From UBA2942 sp045127535 (lineage in GTDB: Bacteria; Bacillota; Clostridia; Lachnospirales; Lachnospiraceae), in NCBI GenBank assembly GCA_045127535.1, contig JBGVQN010000025.1, positions 27,818 through 91,817 on the forward strand: a DNA stretch of 64,000 bases. Direction: 5' to 3'. The position numbers were made by a program, and so were the translations under genes. Positions 24,541 through 31,983 of this stretch are shown piece after piece. Each line of letters starts with the position of its first letter. Positions within the stretch are counted from its first letter, which is position 1. Below the pieces are notes generated by a model. The model had not been told where the DNA came from. It did no database searches and saw only the letters and a program-made list of their open reading frames with translations.

Positions 24541-25155
24541 TTACGGTTCCTGCAGCAATTGTTCTCCCTTGCTGTCCTGTGTTTCTAACAGGTGGGCATA
24601 ATACGTATACGCCTGCAGCGTGGTCTCATCCATCACATCTTCCTTTTTTTTGACATACTGGATGGTGCCCTCAAGTACCCTGGCCACTGCCAGCTTCAGA
24701 TCCTGAAATGCCAGGATACGGATCTGTGCAAGATCCGGCGCCTTATCTCTGTCCGGCTCAATATAGTCTGCAATAAATAAGATCTCCTCCAAAGCAGTCA
24801 TATCCGGCTTTCCGGTGGTATGACAGGCAATGGCGCTGATGATCTCTGCATCCTCTACACCATATTTGTTTTTGGCATAATAGGCACCCAGCTTGGCATG
24901 CAGCAGGGATGGGTTTTTGCGCTCCGCAGCAGTGATGGGTATGTGGTGCTTGCGGCATTTTAATACCTTGTCGGAATCAGACATACATTTGGCACAGTCG
25001 TGCAGCAGACCTGCCAGCTCTGCCTTTTGGATATCGACTCCATATCGCATGGCCAGACAGGCAGCAGTGTAAGCGACCCCTAAGGTATGCTCATAACGCT
25101 TTTCATCCAGCTTTTTCTTTAATTTTGTGCGAATATCAATTGCAAACTCGTTCAT
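24541..25155 (-). CDS. yqeK: HD-domain hydrolase YqeK, symmetrical Ap4A hydrolase-like
   Basis: Predicted bis(5'-nucleosyl)-tetraphosphatase (symmetrical). 204 residues. The HD motif is in AELAGLLHDCAKCMSD near 47-62, with an upstream His in YEHTLGVAYTA; later His in SLLHAKLGAYYAK and ACHTTGKPDM, and DYIEPDRD. The start ATG 25155 (SD GAGAGG) gives family length; a longer open frame overlaps nadD and is rejected. Downstream of nadD in the usual synteny. Confidence 0.9.
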   Translation of the reverse strand: MNEFAIDIRTKLKKKLDEKRYEHTLGVAYTAACLAMRYGVDIQKAELAGLLHDCAKCMSDSDKVLKCRKHHIPITAAERKNPSLLHAKLGAYYAKNKYGVEDAEIISAIACHTTGKPDMTALEEILFIADYIEPDRDKAPDLAQIRILAFQDLKLAVARVLEGTIQYVKKKEDVMDETTLQAYTYYAHLLETQDSKGEQLLQEP

Positions 25156-25237
25156 CGTCTTTTGCCTCTCTGTCATAGCTGCTCTGAGCAGGATTGCCTG
25201 CACATGATGTTTGATCATGATTTGGGCATAGGGGGAG

Positions 25238-25861
25238 TCAAAACCCCTGCATAGGCAGGTACAGTCCATGGCTGTCAATGTACTCCAGCACATCTGCACA
25301 CAGCCATTCAGACAGATCTTCTCCTTGCATCAGCCCCTCACGAAGCATGCTGGAGGACACAGGTACCAGAGGCATATCCAGGATACGGATGTCTGCCTGA
25401 TACTTTTCCCGCAGAAACGCCATGGTCTGCAGAAAGCTGCTGGTAGTCTGGGTACATCTGCCTGCTGCCAGTATAACTGCATTTTGAAAAATAATGTCCG
25501 GACAATGCCAGCGATCCATATAGTCCAGGGAATCTGCCCCAACAATATAGTAATACTCTGTATCCGGTTCAGCCTGCCGCAAAGCCAGCAGGGTATCTGA
25601 GGTGTAGGTGTTGCCTGCACGCTTTAACTCCATGTCAGAAAGCTCCAGCCCCTCGTATCTGCCGATGGCAAGCTGCACCATGGCAGCCCTGTGTATGCCC
25701 TCTGTAATGGTCTGACGCTGTCCTAACTTATAGGCAGGAGTGCCGGTGGGCATAAACAGCACATTGTCCAGTCCAAACTGCTCTTTTGCAGCAAGTCCCA
25801 TCATTACATGACCTTTATGAATTGGGTCAAATGTCCCGCCCATAATGCCTGTCTTTTTCAT
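25238..25861 (-). CDS. nadD: Nicotinate-nucleotide adenylyltransferase
   Basis: Adenylates nicotinate mononucleotide in NAD synthesis. 207 residues. The nucleotidyltransferase motif GGTFDPIHKGHVMMG at 8-22 and the second motif (SSSMLREGLMQGEDL near 168) are clear. Adjacent to yhbY upstream and yqeK downstream, as in many Firmicutes. Confidence 0.95.
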   Translation of the reverse strand: MKKTGIMGGTFDPIHKGHVMMGLAAKEQFGLDNVLFMPTGTPAYKLGQRQTITEGIHRAAMVQLAIGRYEGLELSDMELKRAGNTYTSDTLLALRQAEPDTEYYYIVGADSLDYMDRWHCPDIIFQNAVILAAGRCTQTTSSFLQTMAFLREKYQADIRILDMPLVPVSSSMLREGLMQGEDLSEWLCADVLEYIDSHGLYLPMQGF

Positions 25862-25895
25862 CCGTTAACCTCCCTGGGCTGACAAAGGGTCACTG

Positions 25896-26192
25896 TCAGC
25901 GCGGCATCTGGTATCTGCGCTTTTCCGGGTTCCGGTGCGGACGGTACAGTATGATCTTCTTACCAATTACCTGTACCACAGAGGAACGGGTCCTGCCTGC
26001 CAGAGTTTCTGCCAGCTCTCTGGCATCATCCAGACAGTTTTGTAACACACTGATCTTGATCAATTCTCTTGCTTCTAATGCTTCATCTACTGCGTCAGTC
26101 AGCTCCGGTGTGACACTGGACTTGCCGATGTTCAGGATGGGCTCCATCATCATCGCCTGTGTACGCAGGTATGCTCTTTCCTTACTGGTCAT
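25896..26192 (-). CDS. yhbY: YhbY-family RNA-binding protein (CRM domain)
   Basis: 98-residue CRS1/YhbY protein that associates with pre-50S ribosomal particles. MTSKERAYLRTQA, MMEPILNIGKSSVTPELTDA and VVQVIGKKIILYRPHR follow the family; the usual GxxG loop appears as NIGKS. It sits between obgE and nadD in the ribosome-maturation operon. Confidence 0.92.
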   Translation of the reverse strand: MTSKERAYLRTQAMMMEPILNIGKSSVTPELTDAVDEALEARELIKISVLQNCLDDARELAETLAGRTRSSVVQVIGKKIILYRPHRNPEKRRYQMPR

Positions 26193-26252
26193 AATCCTTC
26201 TCCAATTCTGTGAAAACTGTGCAAATCTGCTCTTTGGCAGCTCTTACACTGC

Positions 26253-27536
26253 TTACTCTTTATAATAATCAAACGCCAGACCATACATGCGGACGGTATC
26301 CCCTTCCTCTACGCCGGCTGCCTCTAAATCATCTAAAATACCGCTGGTCTTTAAGAACTTCTGGAAGAATGCAAAGCCACGCTCTGTCTCTAAGTTTGTA
26401 TAACCCAGCATCTTTTCAATACGGGGACCCTCTACAGTAAATTCGTGGTCGTCGGTCTTTTCTACTGTGTATGGCAGGTTCTTGTTGGCATCTACTGCCA
26501 TCTCAAACTCACGCTCAAATACCACCGGTTCCGGATCCACTGTCTTTAACAGCTCTCTGACTGCATAAAGCAGCTCCTTGACACCATCACCTGTAGCTGC
26601 GGAAATTGGGTAGATGGGCACATCCTCACCGTATTCTTCCCGGATCAGAGCGATCATTTCCTCTCTGTCTTCTTCCGGCAGCGTATCCATCTTGTTGGCT
26701 GCAATGACCTGAGGACGCTTTAACAGGTCAGGATTGTATGCCTCCAACTCTGCGTTAATGGCCTTAATATCCTCCACCGGATCACGTCCCTCTACACCTG
26801 CGCCGTCAATGATATGGATCAGCACCTTGGTACGCTCAATGTGGCGCAGGAACTCATGTCCCAAGCCGATACCTTCGGAAGCACCCTCGATCAGTCCCGG
26901 AATATCCGCAATGACAAAGCCGCCTCCCTCCAAATCTACGACACCCAGGTTTGGGGTCAGAGTCGTAAAGTGATAATTGGCGATCTTTGGCTGGGCATTG
27001 GTCACTCTGGACAGGAAAGTGGATTTTCCTACGTTGGGGAAGCCTACCAGACCTACATCTGCAATGACCTTTAACTCCAAACGCACCCACAGCTCCTGAG
27101 CATCCTGACCAGGCTGTGCATACTTTGGTGCCTGCATGGTGGAGGTGGCAAAGTTCATATTGCCAAGGCCGCCACGACCGCCCTTTAAGATCACTTCTCT
27201 GGTGTTGCCCTGGGACATATCGGTAATGACCTTGCCGCTTTCATCGTCATATACAACAGTGCCCTCCGGCACCTTAATGACCAGATCCTTGCCGTTGGCA
27301 CCATGACAGCGGCGCTTGCCGCCTTCTTCACCGCTTTCTGCCACATACTTGCGCACATGCCGGAAATCATATAATGTATTCAGTCCCTTGTCTACTTCAA
27401 AAATAATATCGCCGCCCTTGCCGCCGTCTCCGCCATCGGGGCCGCCGTTGGGTACAAATAATTCTCTGCGAAAGCTCACATGTCCGTCGCCGCCTTTACC
27501 GGATTTAATAAAGATCCTGGCTCTGTCTGCAAACAT
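26253..27536 (-). CDS. obgE: Obg GTPase, ribosome assembly and stress regulation
   Basis: 427 residues in three domains: glycine-rich Obg fold (1-158; GKGGDGHVSFRRE, PDGGDGGKGGD), G domain with G1 GFPNVGKST near 165-173, G3 DIPGLIEGAS, G4 NKMD, and a C-terminal OCT domain (about 345-427). The start ATG 27536 has SD AAGGAAGG. It is the first gene of obgE-yhbY-nadD-yqeK-rsfS. It is separated from rpmA by a terminator and by a 228-base hairpin repeat that would lie in its 5' leader. Confidence 0.97.
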   Translation of the reverse strand: MFADRARIFIKSGKGGDGHVSFRRELFVPNGGPDGGDGGKGGDIIFEVDKGLNTLYDFRHVRKYVAESGEEGGKRRCHGANGKDLVIKVPEGTVVYDDESGKVITDMSQGNTREVILKGGRGGLGNMNFATSTMQAPKYAQPGQDAQELWVRLELKVIADVGLVGFPNVGKSTFLSRVTNAQPKIANYHFTTLTPNLGVVDLEGGGFVIADIPGLIEGASEGIGLGHEFLRHIERTKVLIHIIDGAGVEGRDPVEDIKAINAELEAYNPDLLKRPQVIAANKMDTLPEEDREEMIALIREEYGEDVPIYPISAATGDGVKELLYAVRELLKTVDPEPVVFEREFEMAVDANKNLPYTVEKTDDHEFTVEGPRIEKMLGYTNLETERGFAFFQKFLKTSGILDDLEAAGVEEGDTVRMYGLAFDYYKE

Positions 27537-27599
27537 ATTCACCCTTCCTTTCGTTGTCCTCCTGCACAGGTATTGGGTGGCAAGATGCCTTGCCGGACG

Positions 27600-27827
27600 C
27601 TTTGAGAAATATCTGTCACCCATGGTGCCATGATGCATGTGTTCACTCAGGACACACTCTCGCTTCAGTGAAAACGCAGCGGATACTAAGGTGGCAGATC
27701 ATAGCAGCCATCAGTAAGCAAGCTTTCTGCTGCCTGCCATGATCTGCCGCCTAAGTACCGGTGTTTTCAAGTATCCTGCTTAGAACACATGCATCATGGC
27801 ACCATGAATGACAGATATTTCTCAAAG
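27600..27827. repeat. Long-hairpin repeat, full copy A (obgE leader)
   Basis: Outer arms are perfect over 19 bp (CTTTGAGAAATATCTGTCA with its complement) and, after a 5-base mismatch, over 21 bp (GGTGCCATGATGCATGTGTT with one more base). The inner stem is TGGCAGATCAT / ATGATCTGCC. Between them lies the family core: left CTCTCGCTTCAGTG and AAAACGCAGCGG; right CCTAAGTACCGG, GTTTTCAAG and CCTGCTTA. Flanks include a CGGACGC left motif and a distant CAGCTTTGCAATTGCC right end (about 27897-27912). Confidence 0.85.
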
Positions 27828-27925
27828 CTGAGACTGCATCTTGATCATTGTCTGCAGTCTGTGATTCACATATGCAGTTGCTCCCTGCTTCTGCATACAG
27901 CTTTGCAATTGCCTGTGCTTTGTTT

Positions 27926-27954
27926 ATTATAACATATCTGGCATTTTTGGGAAA
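27926..27954 (-). promoter_or_regulatory. Candidate obgE promoter
   Basis: Minus strand TATAAT (27926-27931) with a poor -35 (TTTCCC, 27949-27954) at 17 bases. If used, the obgE mRNA would carry a leader of nearly 400 nt that includes hairpin copy A. Confidence 0.4.
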
Positions 27955-28042
27955 CTATAATTATATTGCGATCCCAAATAAATTTTGTGGATTTTTCAAA
28001 AAATACCCATGATCGTTCCAATTTGCTGGTGTCACATCAGCG

Positions 28043-28084
28043 TAAAAAAAATAGCGGCTTTAAACATCAGTTCTAAAGCCGCTA
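28043..28084 (-). terminator. Terminator of the rplU-prp-rpmA operon
   Basis: TAGCGGCTTTA (28052-28062) pairs with TAAAGCCGCTA (28074-28084); on the minus strand an uninterrupted T-run follows. Confidence 0.9.
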
Positions 28085-28119
28085 TGCTAAGATACCTATC
28101 AAAGATACTTATGAAAGAA

Positions 28120-28404
28120 TTACTGCTCTACTGGGTAAACAGAAGCCTGCTTCTTGTCTCTGCCCTTTCTTTCAAAACGAAGTACGCCATCAACCTTAGC
28201 GAATAATGTATCATCGCCACCGATGCCTACATTCACACCTGGATGAATGTGAGTACCACGCTGTCTGTAAAGGATGTTACCAGCCTTAACGAACTGACCA
28301 TCTGCTCTCTTTGCGCCTAATCTCTTAGACTCGGAATCTCTACCGTTCTTTGTAGAACCAACACCCTTTTTATGAGCGAATAACTGAAGATTCATACTTA
28401 ACAT
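28120..28404 (-). CDS. rpmA: 50S ribosomal protein L27 with cleavable N-terminal extension
   Basis: 94 residues. The mature L27 core starts at AHKKGVGSTKNGRDSESKRL. It is preceded by MLSMNLQLF, the extension that Firmicute L27 carries and that the Prp cysteine protease removes after the Phe. SD AGGAGGTG is 6 bases before ATG 28404. The Prp gene lies immediately upstream in the same operon, so substrate and protease are co-expressed. Confidence 0.97.
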   Translation of the reverse strand: MLSMNLQLFAHKKGVGSTKNGRDSESKRLGAKRADGQFVKAGNILYRQRGTHIHPGVNVGIGGDDTLFAKVDGVLRFERKGRDKKQASVYPVEQ

Positions 28405-28407
28405 GAG

Positions 28408-28761
28408 TTACACCTCCTCAAATCGAATATTAATGTAATGACTGCCGTAAGACTCCTGAATATCCTGTAAACCAAGCATCAGGGAATCTAAAAGCAATTG
28501 TGACTCTCTGCTGACTGACTCTGTCAATAAAAGTCTGAGGTAACCGGTTCTTTCATTGCATTCAGTCTCCATGGCATCTTCTGTGAAGCGCTCTATGGAA
28601 TTGATGCAATTAATTGCCAGTGCTGAAACGGAAGCACATATAATGTCCCGTCCCCTTCTGGCATATCCTGCATGTCCCTCTATGGTAAAACCGCAGGTCA
28701 GACCATTAGACAAGCCACTGGTCGTTTCACCGGATCGTTGTAAATATGTGACTGTAATCAT
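28408..28761 (-). CDS. prp: Ribosomal-processing cysteine protease Prp (YsxB)
   Basis: Cleaves the N-terminal extension of L27, required for ribosome assembly. 117 residues. Catalytic His in EGHAGYARRGRD (near 30) and Cys in DIICASVSAL (near 42) are both present with the usual spacing. Located between rplU and rpmA, the standard Firmicute order; its stop is 3 bases before the rpmA start. Confidence 0.95.
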   Translation of the reverse strand: MITVTYLQRSGETTSGLSNGLTCGFTIEGHAGYARRGRDIICASVSALAINCINSIERFTEDAMETECNERTGYLRLLLTESVSRESQLLLDSLMLGLQDIQESYGSHYINIRFEEV

Positions 28762-28780
28762 AGCACATCACATATACAAA

Positions 28781-29089
28781 TTAAGCATTGATTTTTTCAA
28801 TCTTAACTTCAGTATAAGCCTGTCTGTGACCGTTCTTCTTGTGATATCCGGTCTTTCTCTTATACTTGTAAACAATAACCTTCTCGCCCTTACCGTCACC
28901 GATTACGGATGCGGAAACAGTTGCGCCAGCTACAGTTGGTGTACCAACAACTAACTCTCCGTTGTTTACTGCAAGAACATCCTCGAATGTATAAGCAGAA
29001 CCTGCCTCAACACCAAGCTTTTCTACTCTAATGATATCGCCTTCGGAAACTTTGTACTGTTTACCACCTGTTGCAATAATTGCGTACAT
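28781..29089 (-). CDS. rplU: 50S ribosomal protein L21
   Basis: 102 residues. MYAIIATGGKQYKVSEGDII at the start and KRKTGYHKKNGHRQ near the end are classic L21. ATG 29089 follows GAGGTG. It is first in the rplU-prp-rpmA operon. Confidence 0.97.
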   Translation of the reverse strand: MYAIIATGGKQYKVSEGDIIRVEKLGVEAGSAYTFEDVLAVNNGELVVGTPTVAGATVSASVIGDGKGEKVIVYKYKRKTGYHKKNGHRQAYTEVKIEKINA

Positions 29090-29170
29090 AATGGCACCTC
29101 CTCTTATCATTACTCGCCAAATCGGTACATGAAAACATGTTTAAAACCTGATTGAGCGGCACACTAAGAT

Positions 29171-29199
29171 AGTTTACTATTTTTCCCATCTATTGTCAA
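29171..29199 (-). promoter_or_regulatory. Promoter of the rplU operon
   Basis: Minus strand TTGACA (29194-29199), 17-base spacer, TAAACT (29171-29176). The 75-nt leader to the rplU start (about 29165-29090) has room for an autogenous L21-type leader, including a CATGTTTTCATG hairpin at 29131-29142. Confidence 0.75.
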
Positions 29200-29296
29200 G
29201 GAAATCTTACAGAATTTTTTTCTGCGCAAAGATTTTTTCTATGAACCATGAGATAAACACCCTTTCACCCATTGCAAAATGGGTAATTGCAAAAAT

Positions 29297-29908
29297 CTAT
29301 TCATTCATATAGGTCTCTACATCCACCAAAAACTGTTTCCATGCATCTTCATGCTCCACAAAATACAAAGGACACAGTTTCCCTGTCACATCATAATGTC
29401 TGATCACATGACTGGTATCAAGTCCATAAGTCTGGCAAAGCCATGCAGTCAGCTTTACCAGAGCATCATAGGTTGCCTCTTGAAAAGCACCTGTCTCATC
29501 AGGATGGCATACTTCTATAGAAATGGTATCCCGGTTCCTGTCATTGCTGGCAGAGGACTTTTCATCTAATGGCACACACTGTATGATTTCTCCTTCTAAT
29601 CCCACTAAAAAATGTGCGCTGACCTCCGTTTCGGGATTGTCAAAATAATCGTGGTTCTGCTGCGCAGTGGTACCAGGGTTACCTACATAGTGAATCACAA
29701 TGTCATTGACTGCCTCCAAAGCCACACCTCTGCGGGCCTTTCCATTTACATCAATGATCTGTACATCCACATAATCCGGTACCTGAACATCTGAAAGATC
29801 TGTGACGGAAGGAGACTGTTCTCCTGCACATCCGCTAATCCACATCACTGCCGCAGCCAGTATAGCCGCAAACTTATGTATTCTTCTTTTTTTTATGTTC
29901 CCTCTCAT
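29297..29908 (-). CDS. N-acetylmuramoyl-L-alanine amidase lipoprotein (amidase_2/PGRP fold)
   Basis: Cell-surface peptidoglycan amidase. 203 residues with a basic start, a hydrophobic stretch and lipobox WISGC (Cys at about 27). The zinc-binding T7-lysozyme-like domain shows IVIHYVGN near 71-78, and SAHFLVGLEG, SIEVCHPDE and the C-terminal RHYDVTGKLCP with the last His and Cys. It lies upstream of the L21 promoter and downstream of two unrelated hypothetical genes on the same strand. Confidence 0.88.
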   Translation of the reverse strand: MRGNIKKRRIHKFAAILAAAVMWISGCAGEQSPSVTDLSDVQVPDYVDVQIIDVNGKARRGVALEAVNDIVIHYVGNPGTTAQQNHDYFDNPETEVSAHFLVGLEGEIIQCVPLDEKSSASNDRNRDTISIEVCHPDETGAFQEATYDALVKLTAWLCQTYGLDTSHVIRHYDVTGKLCPLYFVEHEDAWKQFLVDVETYMNE

Positions 29909-29998
29909 CCTTTGCCCTCCTGTTACAAAACCTTCTCTTTACAGAACAGCTTCATACCAGCATTTCCGGCGTAATCCACAAGCGCCATACTGTATGAA

Positions 29999-30727
29999 CT
30001 ATTCCATACTAAGCAGACATTCTTCCAGACTGCAGCACAATGCCTCTGGCAGATCAAACAATTCTGCAGCGTGATTGAGATCCCATTGCTGGATCTGGTA
30101 CACATCCAGCAATTCCTGGCGCAGTACTGTATGACAGGCATCTACCAGAATGCATACGGCCAGTCTGGATAATTGTCTTACTGCAGTCTCGATCAGTTCA
30201 TATCCATTCTGTATCATAACTGAAACTGCCATTGGTCTGACCAATTGTTCCAACAATCCGAAGTAAACCACAGCATACATTCCTTTGCTGGTAACCAGAG
30301 GAATACACTGTATATTTTCCATTGGAAGCAGTTTCTGCCCCAAGGACAGCTCTGCCAGGCGAATCACATGGCGCTTTACATCTGATTTTTCAAAAAAGAA
30401 TTCGATCTGATGAAAACGCCAATTGAGAAAATCATCAAAATCCTGCCGGCATTCCTCTGCTGCTGCCATTTTATCTTCCCACACAGGTGCGTACACCAGA
30501 TGTTCCTTCTTTGCCCACTGGACAATGTCAGTATCTTCTATCAGCAGATCAATTGCATTGTCTGCCTCCTGTAAAACTACCTCTGCCAAACCTGCTTCGA
30601 TTTTTTGGCAGGCTTTTTGGGTGGCCTCCTGTGCAAATCCATAATCTCCTGTTTTCAGGCAGCTTTGTACGTGGAGCAGAAAATCCCCTGTGTAAGAACT
30701 TTTCACAACAAATCCAGCATCAATCAT
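29999..30727 (-). CDS. Hypothetical protein coupled to the DUF2974 gene, 242 aa
   Basis: Not recognised. Soluble, mostly helical, no signal peptide. It starts MIDAGFVVKSSYTGDFLLHV and contains a two-part layout: an acidic N-terminal helix-rich half, then IQCIPLVTSKGMYAVVYFGL and a helical tail. Start ATG 30727 (or 30730) overlaps the DUF2974 stop codon by 8 bases, with SD GGAAGAAGG, so the two proteins are made together and may act together. Confidence 0.65.
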   Translation of the reverse strand: MIDAGFVVKSSYTGDFLLHVQSCLKTGDYGFAQEATQKACQKIEAGLAEVVLQEADNAIDLLIEDTDIVQWAKKEHLVYAPVWEDKMAAAEECRQDFDDFLNWRFHQIEFFFEKSDVKRHVIRLAELSLGQKLLPMENIQCIPLVTSKGMYAVVYFGLLEQLVRPMAVSVMIQNGYELIETAVRQLSRLAVCILVDACHTVLRQELLDVYQIQQWDLNHAAELFDLPEALCCSLEECLLSME

Positions 30728-31871
30728 CATCCTTCTTCCCGGAGTTATGTGGAAGCAGCTCCGGTAATTCCTCCTCAATTTGTTTCTTCAGCATCTCATT
30801 TCCCGTTTTAAACAACTGGCTGATAACAGACATCAGCCTGCCTTTTTCTTCTTTTGTCAGCTTTCCAATGGTTTTTAAGATCACACTGACATTTTTCAAT
30901 GCACTGGAAGTCAGATCTGTCAATGTCCTTGCCCCTGTAGCATCTAACACAGAAAAGAGCAGATCCACAAATTCCTCCCGCTGTGCATTATCCATAGTTG
31001 CCAGCCAGGATGTCAAAGTGGCATCTGTAAACTGACTGGTTAAAGTAGTACTTTCCAGTTCTACAAAATGGTTTCCTTTCACCTCCCAGGACAGTGCATC
31101 ATGCTGCCAGATGCCTTTTTGGGAGCTTTTCACAATTCGATAACTTTCTGCATGCTCCAAAAGCATTCCTACAATAGAGGACTGGGGCACATAGGTATAG
31201 ATCTTTGGCAGCATTTTCCGGTAAACAAGATTTTCCATCATGGCAGGTGAAAACCCCGGTCCGTCATTGTTGTAAATACCTTCAATTCTCTCCTGAATTT
31301 CTTCTGCAGCGTGGACTCCTGCGTACATAGCCAGATTGCCTCCTTTGGAATGTCCTCCAAGAAGGATTCTGCCCTTCCAGTTTTTAGCCACTTCTGTCAA
31401 ATAGGACAACGCTTCTAACTGACTGGGTACCTGCTCTAAGTAAGCCATATTAAAATCTTCTTTCCAGCCTACCAGACTATGGTCTGTTCCTCTATATGTG
31501 ACGAAAACCAGTTCAGGAGAGATCTGTACTGTTACAGCAGCAAACTGTTCTTCCTGCTTTAAATCCGTCCGGCTTTTATAAAATCCCAGCTTTACATCCT
31601 GATATCGCTTTGTTTTTCCCATCTGTACAAACAAATTGGGTGCTGTTTTGGTAAAGGATACGATCTTTTTCTCTGCATCTAAATTCCGTGTGCGTCCGTA
31701 GAGTTCCGCGGCTTCTTTCAGAGAAACCCACAGATTCATATGTTCCGGTACGATTTTTTTCAATTCTACATAGGACATCCAGGAAAATATCAAATTATCT
31801 ACCTCATTAAAAGGAGATACCTCAAAAGACAAATCTCCACGCCATTCCAAATAGTCCAGTATATTTCCCAC
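30720..31871 (-). CDS. DUF2974 (Mbeg1-like) alpha/beta-hydrolase, lipase class 3-like
   Basis: Predicted cytoplasmic lipase/esterase-like hydrolase of unknown substrate. 383 residues from GTG 31871. LDYLEWRGDLSFEVSPFNEV is the typical family N-terminus; the nucleophile elbow GGHSKGGN near 190 gives the GxSxG serine. A later Asp (YNNDGPGF) and His (AEKGIWQHDALSW region or KGNHFVELE) could complete the triad. The GTG is chosen because AAAGGAG precedes it by 6 bases; the ATG nine codons earlier lacks an SD and lies against a hairpin-repeat fragment. Confidence 0.8.
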   Translation of the reverse strand: MGNILDYLEWRGDLSFEVSPFNEVDNLIFSWMSYVELKKIVPEHMNLWVSLKEAAELYGRTRNLDAEKKIVSFTKTAPNLFVQMGKTKRYQDVKLGFYKSRTDLKQEEQFAAVTVQISPELVFVTYRGTDHSLVGWKEDFNMAYLEQVPSQLEALSYLTEVAKNWKGRILLGGHSKGGNLAMYAGVHAAEEIQERIEGIYNNDGPGFSPAMMENLVYRKMLPKIYTYVPQSSIVGMLLEHAESYRIVKSSQKGIWQHDALSWEVKGNHFVELESTTLTSQFTDATLTSWLATMDNAQREEFVDLLFSVLDATGARTLTDLTSSALKNVSVILKTIGKLTKEEKGRLMSVISQLFKTGNEMLKKQIEEELPELLPHNSGKKDDD

Positions 31872-31897
31872 AGGCAGCTCCTTTCTTGAATAGTTCA

Positions 31898-31943
31898 TTA
31901 GCAATTGCAAAGCTGATACGAAGCATACTTTCGCAATTGCCAA
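31898..31943. repeat. End fragment of the long-hairpin repeat family
   Basis: TTAGCAATTGC is joined directly to AAAGCTGATACGAAGCATAC and TTTCGCAATTGCC, the right end consensus seen in copy C and in the 46-kb copies. Terminal repeats remain while arms and core are gone. It lies just upstream of the DUF2974 start. Confidence 0.6.
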
Positions 31944-31983
31944 TTGAAACACGCATGATATTTTTTGCGTAGTTCGTGTGTTC

